Assembly (NCBI GenBank): GCA_018660835.1
Contig: JABJJN010000020.1
Location: 372,001 to 436,000, forward strand
Length of the DNA: 64,000 nt
Reading direction: 5' to 3'
From: Gemmatimonadota bacterium
GTDB lineage: Bacteria; Latescibacterota; UBA2968; UBA8231
The notes under the pieces were generated by a model. That model worked only from the letters and a program-made list of their open reading frames with translations, made no database searches and had not been told where the DNA came from. The translations under genes and the position numbers were made by a program. Positions 44,796 through 53,930 of this stretch are shown here, one piece after another. How positions within the stretch are numbered: position 1 is the stretch's first letter; every line of letters begins with the position of its first letter.

Positions 44796-46241
44796 TCACG
44801 TGCCCCCGTCTGCAGCGACGCCCTGGGCGGCACCGGCCTTTACCTCCTCCAGGATTTGTTTTAGCTCGGCGACAATCTTCGGTTGGTCACCGTAGCGATT
44901 CACTCGTTGACCGAGATCCTCGCGCAAATCGTAGAGTTCACCCGGATGTGAGTGTGGTTCATACCCACGCTGCTGTTGCAGCCACTCCGGTTCCTTGTTG
45001 TCCCCGCCTGTCGCATCATCGATGAAAACCCAGTCACCACGACGAATCGCGAAGCGCCCCGTCATACTGTGGTGGACGGCACAGCGCCTGACCGGACCTG
45101 CGCCCCGTAACAGCGGCACAATGCTGACGCTATCCTCCCCGGCACCGTCCGGGACATCACACGCCGCAAGTTCAGCACAGGTCGCCATCAGATCACCCAG
45201 CGTCGTGAGGTGATTACATGAACTACCCGCTTCGATCACCTCGGGCCAACGAGCGACGAAAGGCACCCGGTGGCCCCCCTCCCAGGCGTCGCGTTTGAGA
45301 CCACGCAGATCCCCCATGCTGTAATGGTCATGCTCGCGAATCCGCTCGTAGGCGAAGTGCTCCGGCCCATTGTCACTGGTGAAGATGATGAGCGTATTCT
45401 GATCCTTGCCCTCACGCTCGAGGGCGTCCATCACCTGCCCCACACACCAGTCCACCTCACAGACATAGTCACCATACTCACCGGCCCCACTCAGACCGCG
45501 AAAATCGGCGGTGGGCACGATGGGGGTGTGTGGTGCAGTGAGGGGAAAATAGAGGAAGAAGGGTTCGTCATCCGCCTGCTCGATGTAGTCGACAACACGC
45601 CCCGTAAGGGTGGGCATGACCTGATCCAGCGCCCAGTCAGGAACCATCTGCCCTGGGGCACCGAACATCTCCTCTGGCTTAGCTACGGTCGGCACGTCGA
45701 CAACATGGTCATCTTCGAACCACGTATAGGGTGGGAAGTTTGGAACGTCATCACCGAAGTAGCTTTCGAAGCCATGGTCCGTCGGGCCACCACGCATCGG
45801 CTTCGTGTAGTCGATCAGCGACTCGACGCCGGGGCGCTGCTCACGATCAAAGCTGCCAAAATCCACGTGATCATTTGCTCGTGATCCATCGGTCAATTCC
45901 CAGTCCCAACCCAGGTGCCACTTGCCAATGCAAGCCGTCCGGTATCCCGCGTCTCGCAGGACATCTGCCACGGTCGGCCTCTCTGGCTCGATCAGTGCTG
46001 CATCCCACTGCCAGACGATGCCATTCTTGAGACGCGAACGCCAGCAATAGCGCCCCGTCAGGACAGCGTAGCGACTCGGTGTGCAGACACTCGAAGGTGC
46101 ATGCGCATTGGTAAATCGCATGCCCTGCTGTGCAAGCCGATCCAGATGCGGTGTAGGGATCCTGGAGTGGGAGTTGTTGCAACCCATATCTCCATATCCC
46201 ATGTCGTCGGCGAGGATGTAGATGACATTAGGTCGACTCAT
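44796..46241 (-). CDS. Sulfatase (arylsulfatase A-like), sulfatase 2
   Basis: A 481-residue sulfatase. PNVIYILADDMGYGDMG opens the protein with the metal-binding Asp pair, and the formylglycine motif CTPSR is at residues 53-57, followed by YAVLTGRY. CIGKWHLG near residue 105 and FTSDNGPEH near 289 complete the active site. The C-terminal region ends with a hydrophilic segment (YDLREDLGQRVNRYGDQP). The first codon of the open frame is GTG (46244) but the ATG at 46241 is preferred. There is no signal peptide. It is the last gene of a minus-strand cluster starting at the DRE-TIM lyase; the UroD/MtaA-like gene ends 15 bases upstream. Confidence 0.88.
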   Translation of the reverse strand: MSRPNVIYILADDMGYGDMGCNNSHSRIPTPHLDRLAQQGMRFTNAHAPSSVCTPSRYAVLTGRYCWRSRLKNGIVWQWDAALIEPERPTVADVLRDAGYRTACIGKWHLGWDWELTDGSRANDHVDFGSFDREQRPGVESLIDYTKPMRGGPTDHGFESYFGDDVPNFPPYTWFEDDHVVDVPTVAKPEEMFGAPGQMVPDWALDQVMPTLTGRVVDYIEQADDEPFFLYFPLTAPHTPIVPTADFRGLSGAGEYGDYVCEVDWCVGQVMDALEREGKDQNTLIIFTSDNGPEHFAYERIREHDHYSMGDLRGLKRDAWEGGHRVPFVARWPEVIEAGSSCNHLTTLGDLMATCAELAACDVPDGAGEDSVSIVPLLRGAGPVRRCAVHHSMTGRFAIRRGDWVFIDDATGGDNKEPEWLQQQRGYEPHSHPGELYDLREDLGQRVNRYGDQPKIVAELKQILEEVKAGAAQGVAADGGT

Positions 46242-46256
46242 CACACACTCATTCTC

Positions 46257-47339
46257 TTAGTTGTAGGTGCCCAGGCGCAGTCCCTCGTCAACGAAGTATC
46301 GATACGTCTCGTAATCGGTCGTTGTCGGAATGGAGTGGTCGGAATGCAGAATGTAGCCAGAGCCCTCCATGAGCTGCGGAATCTTCGCCTCCAGTTCGGC
46401 GCGGATGGCGTCTCGATCATTGGCGACCAGATTGCGCGCATCCATGCCACCGAAGAGCGTCAGACGGTCGCCAAAGGCTGATTTGATGCGTAGCGGATCC
46501 ATTCCCGCCTTTACCTCCATCACCTGCAGGCAATCGATGCCAGCGTCCACCATATCGGGCAGCAGTGGCTCGATAAATCCGCACGAATGCATGATGACAG
46601 GAAGTCCGAGGGAATGGGCGAAGGCCATCGTCTTCTCGTGCGCCGGTTTGATGATCTCTCGATACATCGTCGGCGACATAAAGGGACGCTGTTTGAAACC
46701 CATGTCCTCATAGTACCAGATACCGTCGGGCAGCCCCTCCTCGGCAAAGAGAATCTCCTGCAATTGAATCGATAGATCCACAAAGGTCATGGCCATGTCC
46801 CTGACCCAGTCCGGATCCACGGCCATGCCCACCAGCATGTGCTCGTGTCCGCACACGGGATGCATTAGTTCGAAGCAATTGACCCCGGCCCAGCAGAAGA
46901 AGCGGTCTGTCTCGGCTGCTTCGCGTCGAGCCTTTCGATATCCTTCGAAATTGATCCGGCGCCTGTCAGGGACCAGTCGCGGTTTGATCAGTTCCTCCCA
47001 GGCGGGCCGCTCCTTCACAGCGAAATCAACATGCTCAGGTGTGGAGGAGTGCAGCTTGTGGCGGCGCAGGACGGCGCCATTGCCATCACGAGTAAGGACG
47101 GTCTCGTCGGTCTCCTCGAGGATCTCCGGTTCGAAGTCCAGGTCAGCCACCATATTGAAGGGCCACAGAGTCGTCATATCAAAACCGAAGTGCGACGCCA
47201 GATCCTCGCCGACCCTGATATGTCCGCCCGCCTGCCACTTCTGCAGTGTGTCACCCCAGAAGTGCTCGTAGAGCCCGATTCGATCGACTGGTTTTCGCTG
47301 CAGGATGTTGCCGATGCGCTCGATACCGGTCATTGCCAT
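46257..47339 (-). CDS. Uroporphyrinogen decarboxylase family protein, MtaA/methyltransferase-like
   Basis: A 360-residue TIM-barrel protein of the UroD superfamily. The N-terminus (MTGIERIGNILQRKPVDRIGLYE) fits the group that includes corrinoid methyltransferases. The motif IMHSCGFIEPLLPDMVDAGIDCLQ (read in two parts) near residues 250-273 supplies His, Cys and a second Cys like the zinc site of MtaA/MtbA. Thus it is more likely a methyl transfer enzyme or a relative than heme biosynthesis HemE; the substrate is unknown. No corrinoid protein gene is nearby. The start was set at the MAMTG methionine (47339), because the upstream 63 codons lack family resemblance. It lies 89 bases after the stop of the toroid gene. 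Confidence 0.8.
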   Translation of the reverse strand: MAMTGIERIGNILQRKPVDRIGLYEHFWGDTLQKWQAGGHIRVGEDLASHFGFDMTTLWPFNMVADLDFEPEILEETDETVLTRDGNGAVLRRHKLHSSTPEHVDFAVKERPAWEELIKPRLVPDRRRINFEGYRKARREAAETDRFFCWAGVNCFELMHPVCGHEHMLVGMAVDPDWVRDMAMTFVDLSIQLQEILFAEEGLPDGIWYYEDMGFKQRPFMSPTMYREIIKPAHEKTMAFAHSLGLPVIMHSCGFIEPLLPDMVDAGIDCLQVMEVKAGMDPLRIKSAFGDRLTLFGGMDARNLVANDRDAIRAELEAKIPQLMEGSGYILHSDHSIPTTTDYETYRYFVDEGLRLGTYN

Positions 47340-47428
47340 GAGTGTTGTCCTGATGTGAGAGCTGCACATTTCTTTAAGGAATCCATACAGTAGGAAACCC
47401 CAATTTGCCCATCTCTCACAAGGGGCGA

Positions 47429-48421
47429 TCAGAGTCCGATCGCTGAGAGGCGACCCGCGGCGCGCAGAACACCCATCGCCTCTGCCGTGACGATCTCGTT
47501 CTTCTTCTTGCGACTGCTCCCCCCCCAATTGATGAGATTGGCACCGGCGCCGGCGTCGCGACCCACCCGATAGAATTTTCCCTCCGCAGGAAAACCACCG
47601 TCCGGTAGTTGCTTGCTCTCCAGCAGATCGAGGGCATCCGTGCAGCGCTCGTCGTCAATCCGTCCTGCCTCCATCATCACTTTCAGACCGAAGAGAATGT
47701 CGTAGTGCCAATAGCAGGGATAGTGGAGTGCCGTGAATTCATTTTTGATCACCTTTCCATCGCGGCGGCGTTTGTACATGCGACGCGCCAGGAATACGTC
47801 CGCTGCTCGCATCGCAGCATCGCGGGAAACGTCACTACCTGTCAGTTTTGCATGCAGATTCAAGCCACGCAGGGGCAGCAGAGTCTCCATGAAGGACGAC
47901 ATCTGCGCCTTCGGTTTCATGTCGCAATTCCAGCCACCATCGGGCCACTGCCACTGCAGCAGACGCGCAACCAGTTCGTCGACCCGTTCATCTGCCAGCC
48001 CAAGACGCAACAGATAGAAGATGGCGTTGCCTTCCTGCGAGGCGTGGTTTCGGTGCAGGTCTTTGACGACTCGTTCCTTGATCGACTTCTCGTGCTCCGC
48101 AGAAAACAACCACTCGTAGACCTGATCACGCAGGGGGATCAGCTGTTTGTCCCCCTCGCGGTAGTTGAGATCTGCCAGGATCGACAGCACCCAATGGGCG
48201 CCGCGCCACTTGTCGTATGGATGCAGTTGAATCCGGCCATTGGACTCGCGATCAGCCATCATTGTCTTCACCAGGACCGATTCGCGCACCTCGTCACGTA
48301 GAATGCGCGCCTCCTTCGAGGATCGTTCCTTGCCAATCACGTCCACGGCAATCCGGTGACGGATGTGGGGCTCACTGTGATAGCGCAGTTGTTCGATGAG
48401 ATCAGGCGGGATATCGGCCAT
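47429..48421 (-). CDS. Alpha/alpha-toroid (terpenoid-cyclase/prenyltransferase-like) protein of unknown function
   Basis: A 330-residue all-helical protein. The repeats LLQWQWPDGGWNCD near residue 165 and LESKQLPDGGFPAEGKF near 275 resemble QW repeats of squalene cyclases and prenyltransferase beta subunits. No DxDD or DCTAE catalytic acid motif is visible, so catalysis as a terpene cyclase is doubtful. WALL/WVLSIL segments and RNHASQEGNAIFYLLRLG fill the other helices. Many uncharacterised homolog-like proteins with this fold exist in heterotrophic bacteria. The MADIPPD methionine at 48421 was chosen; the upstream frame overlaps the next gene. It starts seven bases after the stop of the DRE-TIM gene, so co-translation is likely. 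Confidence 0.65.
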   Translation of the reverse strand: MADIPPDLIEQLRYHSEPHIRHRIAVDVIGKERSSKEARILRDEVRESVLVKTMMADRESNGRIQLHPYDKWRGAHWVLSILADLNYREGDKQLIPLRDQVYEWLFSAEHEKSIKERVVKDLHRNHASQEGNAIFYLLRLGLADERVDELVARLLQWQWPDGGWNCDMKPKAQMSSFMETLLPLRGLNLHAKLTGSDVSRDAAMRAADVFLARRMYKRRRDGKVIKNEFTALHYPCYWHYDILFGLKVMMEAGRIDDERCTDALDLLESKQLPDGGFPAEGKFYRVGRDAGAGANLINWGGSSRKKKNEIVTAEAMGVLRAAGRLSAIGL

Positions 48422-48428
48422 AGGGACC

Positions 48429-49628
48429 CTACTCGCTGTCGACGGCACCACCCGCCAGGGCGATGGCAAGGAATTCGTCGTCATGCAGCGGTCTGTGATG
48501 GGCGATACCGGCTCGCTGGCTGCTGAGCAGGATGTCCTGCAATTGTTGTGGACTGGAAGTAAGGCCCAGGTCGGTGAGTTTCTTCTCAACCGCCCCGAGG
48601 TCACTCCATTTGCCTACCACAACGCGTGGCGATCGTCCCACGACTTCGGGTTCAAAAGCAAAGGCGAGGCGACGTTCACCGGCGGCGGCTAACTTGGCTG
48701 TGCCACCCCACCTCTCGACACTGAAGGCACCATCACCAACGATCGGTTTGAAATACCCACACTCGATGCCCGTGATATCGGCCACGAGACGACTTAAGTC
48801 AGGCAGCATCGCCAGATTCACACCTGTGTCGACACCATAGAGAATCTCCAGGGCCGCCGCGACCTCATCCAGGGGAGCATTGCCGGCGCGATAGCCGACG
48901 CCATTGACACACACATTGAGTCCGACAGCACCAGCATCATACGCTGCCAGGACATTGGCCGTAGACAGGCCGAAATCATTGTGACAGTGCACGTCTACAT
49001 CGAGTCCACTCCACTGTTTCATCTTGCCCACGACGTAACTCACCGCCGGTGGACGCATCACACCATAGCTGTCGACCATGGTCACCGCCTTGGCGCCCAT
49101 ATCCCGTGCCATCTCCACAGCGCTGCGGATGTGTTCGAGGGGTGTGCGGGAGACCTCTGGCATGAAGAGATTCGCATGACAACCCGCCGCGACAGCGGCG
49201 GCGATCTGATCGGCAGCGACCTGCTCTAGTTCGGCGCGTGACTTGCCCAGATAATGGGTCTGCTGATGTTCGCCGATCAGATACCAGATCATGATATGGC
49301 GCACGCCGAGATCGATGGCTCTGCCCACACGCTCGGGATTCCAGTCGACGTAGAGATCCAATGGCAATTGTCGGTCCATGATCGCCCGCACCGCCTCGAG
49401 CCAACCTGGAACGGTCAAAAACAACTCCGTGCGTTTCAGACCTGTTGCCGCCAGCGCCTCGGCAATGCGCACCTTGTCATCGACATTGTAGGCGAGGTCG
49501 GCGCATTCCTCGCCGTCGCGAATCGTAATGTCGTGCAGCTCAACCCGATGTGGCTCAACGGCGACGTCAGCGTCGAAATTGTGTGGACTCACCGACCAGT
49601 GGTCCGTCTTCCACGGCTGTGCGCTCAT
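48429..49628 (-). CDS. DRE-TIM metallolyase (HMG-CoA lyase / 2-isopropylmalate synthase-like)
   Basis: A 399-residue TIM-barrel protein. HDITIRDGEECADLAY near residues 32-47 is the DRE-type metal and catalytic loop (D-I-T-I-R-D-G-E). LFMPEVSRTPLEHIRSAVEMARDMGA near 155 and the strand VDVHCHNDFGLSTANVLAAYDAGA near 215 (H-x-H-N-D metal ligands) confirm the family. Members include homocitrate and isopropylmalate synthases, HMG-CoA lyase and 4-hydroxy-2-oxovalerate aldolase; none of these is clearly favoured. First gene of the cluster; AAAGGAGATACC lies just before the ATG, a strong ribosome-binding site. It diverges from the GDPD gene. Confidence 0.83.
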   Translation of the reverse strand: MSAQPWKTDHWSVSPHNFDADVAVEPHRVELHDITIRDGEECADLAYNVDDKVRIAEALAATGLKRTELFLTVPGWLEAVRAIMDRQLPLDLYVDWNPERVGRAIDLGVRHIMIWYLIGEHQQTHYLGKSRAELEQVAADQIAAAVAAGCHANLFMPEVSRTPLEHIRSAVEMARDMGAKAVTMVDSYGVMRPPAVSYVVGKMKQWSGLDVDVHCHNDFGLSTANVLAAYDAGAVGLNVCVNGVGYRAGNAPLDEVAAALEILYGVDTGVNLAMLPDLSRLVADITGIECGYFKPIVGDGAFSVERWGGTAKLAAAGERRLAFAFEPEVVGRSPRVVVGKWSDLGAVEKKLTDLGLTSSPQQLQDILLSSQRAGIAHHRPLHDDEFLAIALAGGAVDSE

Positions 49629-49763
49629 GGTATCTCCTTTTGATGGCGAGTCACCAACTCGTCATGGGACTCGTCGCACGCTAAGGGAACTTCGCGACAT
49701 CGACAAGTGTCGGTTACTTTCGCGTGTCAACCTGCATACCTCTGACTCGCTGACTGCAGTCCA

Positions 49764-50672
49764 ATGCTTTTACGCCTGACAAAACTTGCCCTCCGCCTCG
49801 TACTCACCCTCTACGTCGGTGCACTGCTCGTCGCCTTCGTTCTCGAGCCTGAGCCACTGCCATCCCATCCATTCTTTGACCGGGACACGGCCATGCCTCT
49901 GGTCATTGCCCATCGCGGGGGGCCTGAGCTTGGCCCCGAGAGCACCCTCTACACATATAACGAGGTCGCTGAATTGGGTGTGGAAGTCCTTGAGATGGAT
50001 GTACACACGACCGTCGATGGGCACCTGATGGTCGCCCATGATTCTCGCGTGGACCGCATCACGAATGGCTCGGGTCGAATTGCCGAGATGACCTTGGCCG
50101 AGATCCGTGCCCTCGACGCGGGATTCCATTGGACGCCTGATGGGGAAACGTATCCCATGCGCAGTCAGGGCATTATGATGCCCACCGTCATCGAGATGTT
50201 TGCAGCCTTTCGTGAGAAACGTTTCGTCATCGAACTCAAGAGCCGCAGCGCACAAACGGCACGTGATTTGTGTGCTGCTGTCTCAGATCACAACCTGCAG
50301 GACAGGGTTGCGGTCACCTCCTTCGCTGATGATGCTCTGGAGGCCTTTCGCGAGGAATGTCCGGGCGTCCTCACCTCTGCCACCGCCGGCGAGGTTGCCA
50401 TATTCTGGGCGTTGCACACGCTTCGCCTGGATGACCTCTACGCATCAACTCCCTTCAGTGTTTTCATGGTGCCGATCGATTTTGGCCCCCTCAATGTCGT
50501 CGATGAACGTTTTGCCGAAACATGTCATGAACGGAATATCGCTTTGCAGGTGTGGACGATTGACGAACCCGAACAGATGCGATGGCTCATCCGCATTGGC
50601 GCAGATGGCATCATGACCGATCGCCCGACCCTTTTACTCGATCTACTCTCAGAGGTTGCTGTCGATGACTGA
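49764..50672 (+). CDS. Glycerophosphodiester phosphodiesterase, membrane-anchored
   Basis: A 302-residue GDPD. The N-terminal helix (residues 4-27) is an uncleaved anchor or signal. Catalytic features: VIAHRGGPELGPEST near residue 47 (catalytic His and metal-binding Glu), VLEMDVHTTVDGHLMVAHD near 75 (E-x-D and catalytic His), and FVIELKSR near 155. The C-terminal IALQVWTIDEPEQM and GADGIMTDRPTLL are the usual last strands. The second-site Asn of the canonical PENT motif is Ser (PEST). It hydrolyses glycerophosphodiesters to glycerol 3-phosphate and an alcohol, probably at the outer face of the inner membrane. Its last codons overlap the ABC ATPase gene. Confidence 0.87.
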   Translation: MLLRLTKLALRLVLTLYVGALLVAFVLEPEPLPSHPFFDRDTAMPLVIAHRGGPELGPESTLYTYNEVAELGVEVLEMDVHTTVDGHLMVAHDSRVDRITNGSGRIAEMTLAEIRALDAGFHWTPDGETYPMRSQGIMMPTVIEMFAAFREKRFVIELKSRSAQTARDLCAAVSDHNLQDRVAVTSFADDALEAFREECPGVLTSATAGEVAIFWALHTLRLDDLYASTPFSVFMVPIDFGPLNVVDERFAETCHERNIALQVWTIDEPEQMRWLIRIGADGIMTDRPTLLLDLLSEVAVDD

Positions 50673-51408
50673 TCCCGCGGATCGCAGCTCAGTGGATCGC
50701 GCCTCGGCGGTTGGCACAGAAACCGTACTTGATGTCAGGAATCTGTCGAAAACTTACATCAGCGGCGACCGCCCCTTGACCGTCCTCGACGACGTGAGTT
50801 TCGCCATCGGAGCAGGCTCGGCGAATGCGATCGTCGGACCTTCTGGCAGCGGCAAGACGACATTGCTCGGGTTGTGTGCCGGTCTCGATCAAGCAAGCAA
50901 GGGCAAGGTCGTCCTTGCAGGAACACCACTGAGCGACTTGGATGAAGATGCTCGCGCCCGCCTGCGCAATGAAAGGGTCGGATTTGTGTTTCAGACATTC
51001 CAGCTCGTTCCCACTCTCAGTGCCGTCGAGAATGTTGCCGTTCCTCTTGAACTACGTGGTGAACACGGTGCCATGCGGCGTGCTGCCGAGTTACTCGAAC
51101 GCGTCGGACTCGCAGATCGCCTGCACCACTATCCGACACAGTTGTCGGGTGGTGAGCAGCAACGCGTCGGCATCGCCCGTGCTTTCATCAACCGGCCGAA
51201 GATTCTCTTCGCCGACGAACCGACAGGTAGCCTGGACGGACAGACAGGTGGTGCCATAGAGGACCTGCTCTTCGAGATCAATGCGGAAGCCGGTACTACC
51301 CTCATCGTCGTCACCCATGACCTTGAGCTGGCCACACGAACAGGACGTGTCATTCGCCTGCGAGATGGACGGATTGTCGATGACGAGTCCGATGTGATGA
51401 CCACATGA
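50665..51408 (+). CDS. ABC transporter ATP-binding protein, YbbA/LolD-like
   Basis: A 247-residue ABC ATPase. Walker A is GPSGSGKTT (Lys64), the Q-loop lies in FVFQTFQLVPTLSAVENV, the signature is LSGGEQQRVGIARA, Walker B is ILFADEPTGSLD, and the H-loop is VVTHD. The sequence and the neighbouring FtsX-type permease identify the MacB/LolD/YbbA subfamily. It powers a mechanotransmission export system rather than solute uptake. The ATG at 50665 overlaps the GDPD stop, and its own stop overlaps the permease start by four bases. Confidence 0.92.
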   Translation: MTDPADRSSVDRASAVGTETVLDVRNLSKTYISGDRPLTVLDDVSFAIGAGSANAIVGPSGSGKTTLLGLCAGLDQASKGKVVLAGTPLSDLDEDARARLRNERVGFVFQTFQLVPTLSAVENVAVPLELRGEHGAMRRAAELLERVGLADRLHHYPTQLSGGEQQRVGIARAFINRPKILFADEPTGSLDGQTGGAIEDLLFEINAEAGTTLIVVTHDLELATRTGRVIRLRDGRIVDDESDVMTT

Positions 51409-53930
51409 ACTGGGTTCTGCGCACCGCGTGGCGGGATAGTCGCGGACGCCGCCGTCGACTCTTCCTGTACACCGGCGCGATCGCCGTAGGCATTGCCGCC
51501 CTTACATCGTTGCGAGGCCTTGGTCACACGATGGCGGCAAGTGTTGATCTGCAGGCGCAGACGCTACTTGGTGCAGACATCGAGGTCGAGAGCAATCTGC
51601 CCTTCAGTGCCAAAACCGCAGCCATTCTCGACTCAATCGGTGGCGAGCAATCGGTTCAGGTGGAATTCAATTCGATGGTCTTACTGCCACGGGTGGGGGG
51701 CGCACGCCTGGCGCAGGTACGCGCCCATGAGGGTGGCTACCCCTACTATGGCCAGTTGCAAACGGTTCCTGCCGAGGCGGCCGACACATGGCAGAGCTCA
51801 GGCGGGGCCCTCGTGGATGAGGCCATGCTCCTGCAGTTCGACGCGACCATCGGTGATTCAATTCGCGTCGGCGAGGCAAACTTCATCATCAGTGGTCGAT
51901 TGCTGAATGTGCCGGGAGAGACCTCACTACGCAGTGATGTGCAACCGCGTGTGTTTATCCCTTTGCGATTTCTGGCGGCAACAGGATTAGTGAAACGTGG
52001 CAGCCGCGTCGAATATCGCCGCTACTTCCGCCGCCCAGATGGGGAGGATGTGGCGAAACTCGCACAGCGGATGCGCCACCAGCTCGAGGATGAGAATGTC
52101 GACGTAGACACGGTGGAAGACCGCAAGCGGCGCCTCGGCAGAACCCTTGGAAATCTCTATCGCTTCCTCGGCCTGGGGAGTTTTGTTGCCCTGCTGTTGG
52201 GTGCAGTCGGCGTGGCCAGCGCCATTCATGCGCATGTGGAACAGAAGCTGGAGACGGTGGCCATCTTCCGCTCCCTCGGTGCCACTTCCGGCCAGACGCT
52301 GCGCATCTATCTGCTGCAAGCTGGTGCAATGGGTCTCGTTGGCTCGGTACTGGGTGCTGCTGCAGGGAGTCTTTTCCTGCTCTTCCTTCCGGGACTGCTG
52401 TCAGATTTTCTACCATCAGAACTGGCTCAGGTCGACATCCGGTGGTCTGTGTGGCCCTTGCTGGAAGCGGCCGCCATCGGCTCATCGATCGCGGTATTGT
52501 TCGCCGCCCTGCCTCTGCTGGCCGTGCGACGTGCCTCGCCGCTACTGGCCCTGCGCGCCTCCTATGAAGAAACCCAACCCGCTGGCGATGGCGGTTGGCG
52601 TGCCGGATTGATCGGTTTGTGTATTCTGGCCACCTGGTTGCTGGCTCTGTGGCTCGCTGGGCGCGCCGATCACGCCCTCTACTTCTCTGGTGGCACCCTT
52701 GTCGCTTTCCTGATGCTCGCTCTGGCTGCGCGTGTATTGCGCGGTGCAGTCCGACGGTGGTTTCCCGCCACCTGGAGTTTTGTCTGGCGCCAGGGCCTGG
52801 CTAATCTCTATCGACCACACAACCAGACGCTGTTGTTACTCGTCAGTCTCGGACTCGGGACTTTTCTCGTCACAACGCTCTACAGTGCACAGAGCTCGAT
52901 TGTCGCCCACATCGAGAATGTCACAGGAGGCGATCAGCCCAATGTCGTGCTCTTCGACATCCAGACGGATCAGAAGGATGACGTCGTTGCCCTCGTCGAC
53001 TCCCTTGGCATGCCCGTGCTCGAGTTGGTGCCCATCGTCACGATGCACATTGCTGCCGTAAAGGGTGTTCCCGTTGAGGAACTGACAGGTGAGAACAGGG
53101 GCCGCCGCGGACGCTGGGCCTTCGAGCGCGAATACCGCTCAACGTATCGAGAGAATCTATCCGACTCGGAGACGATCGTCGCCGGTCAGTGGCGTACTTC
53201 GACAACAGATACCGTCTTTGTCTCTCTTGAAACAGGCATTGGCACTGCCCTCAACGTGGTACCGGGTGATTCAGTCACATTCGATGTGCAGGGCGTGCCC
53301 ATTCATGCGATTGTGGGTAGTCTGCGCAGTGTCGAATGGCAGCGAATCATGCCGAATTTCCTGTGTGTATTTCCAGGAGGCGTGTTGGAGGCTGCTCCAC
53401 AATTCCACGTATTGACGACGAGTGGACCCAACAGTGTCGTTCGTGCTGAATTGCAGCGACGCGCCGTGAGTCGTTTCCCCAACGTATCCATCATCGATCT
53501 GGATCTTGTCCTGAAGACCGTCGACAGCATCCTGTCCAAGGTGGCCGTCGTCGTGCGCATCATGGCGTTCTTTTCGGTCTTTACGGGATTGATCGTCCTC
53601 GTCGCCGTGGTGTCGAGCAGTTACTTCCAGCGACTGCGGGAGAGCGCCCTGCTGCGCACGCTTGGTGCCACGCGGGCACGGGTGTCCCGCATTCTCGTCG
53701 TTGAATATCTGTTGTTAGGTGGATTGGCCGGGATCACAGGCCTGGCCCTGTCGCTGTTGGGCGGTTGGGGTCTGACGCGCTACGTCTTCGAAGTCACCTT
53801 CGCCCCACCATGGGCGAGCCTGGCCGCCGTGCTCGCCATCGTTCCACTAGCGACGGTCATCGTCGGTGTCTTCGGTAGTCGTGGGATCCACGCTGCCCCG
53901 CCCCTCGAGATTCTGCGCGTCGCCGACTGA
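51405..53930 (+). CDS. FtsX-like ABC permease, YbbP type
   Basis: An 841-residue permease with the YbbP layout. The N-terminal helix (residues 18-38) is followed by a large periplasmic MacB-PCD-like domain (residues 45-245). An FtsX block of three helices lies at about 260-390, two more helices at about 400-450, and a further domain and second FtsX block at about 700-835 (VVVRIMAFFSVFTGLIVLV, RTLGATRARVSRILVVEYLLLGG). It works with the ATPase encoded just upstream, like the E. coli YbbA-YbbP pair that is linked with tesA. The tail end of the gene overlaps the antisense tesA gene by 84 bases. Confidence 0.87.
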   Translation: MNWVLRTAWRDSRGRRRRLFLYTGAIAVGIAALTSLRGLGHTMAASVDLQAQTLLGADIEVESNLPFSAKTAAILDSIGGEQSVQVEFNSMVLLPRVGGARLAQVRAHEGGYPYYGQLQTVPAEAADTWQSSGGALVDEAMLLQFDATIGDSIRVGEANFIISGRLLNVPGETSLRSDVQPRVFIPLRFLAATGLVKRGSRVEYRRYFRRPDGEDVAKLAQRMRHQLEDENVDVDTVEDRKRRLGRTLGNLYRFLGLGSFVALLLGAVGVASAIHAHVEQKLETVAIFRSLGATSGQTLRIYLLQAGAMGLVGSVLGAAAGSLFLLFLPGLLSDFLPSELAQVDIRWSVWPLLEAAAIGSSIAVLFAALPLLAVRRASPLLALRASYEETQPAGDGGWRAGLIGLCILATWLLALWLAGRADHALYFSGGTLVAFLMLALAARVLRGAVRRWFPATWSFVWRQGLANLYRPHNQTLLLLVSLGLGTFLVTTLYSAQSSIVAHIENVTGGDQPNVVLFDIQTDQKDDVVALVDSLGMPVLELVPIVTMHIAAVKGVPVEELTGENRGRRGRWAFEREYRSTYRENLSDSETIVAGQWRTSTTDTVFVSLETGIGTALNVVPGDSVTFDVQGVPIHAIVGSLRSVEWQRIMPNFLCVFPGGVLEAAPQFHVLTTSGPNSVVRAELQRRAVSRFPNVSIIDLDLVLKTVDSILSKVAVVVRIMAFFSVFTGLIVLVAVVSSSYFQRLRESALLRTLGATRARVSRILVVEYLLLGGLAGITGLALSLLGGWGLTRYVFEVTFAPPWASLAAVLAIVPLATVIVGVFGSRGIHAAPPLEILRVAD

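Noticed and set aside
46257-47339. HemE (heme biosynthesis uroporphyrinogen decarboxylase)
   Set aside because: The HSCG...C zinc-site pattern and catabolic context fit the MtaA/methyltransferase-like branch better, and no other heme gene is near.
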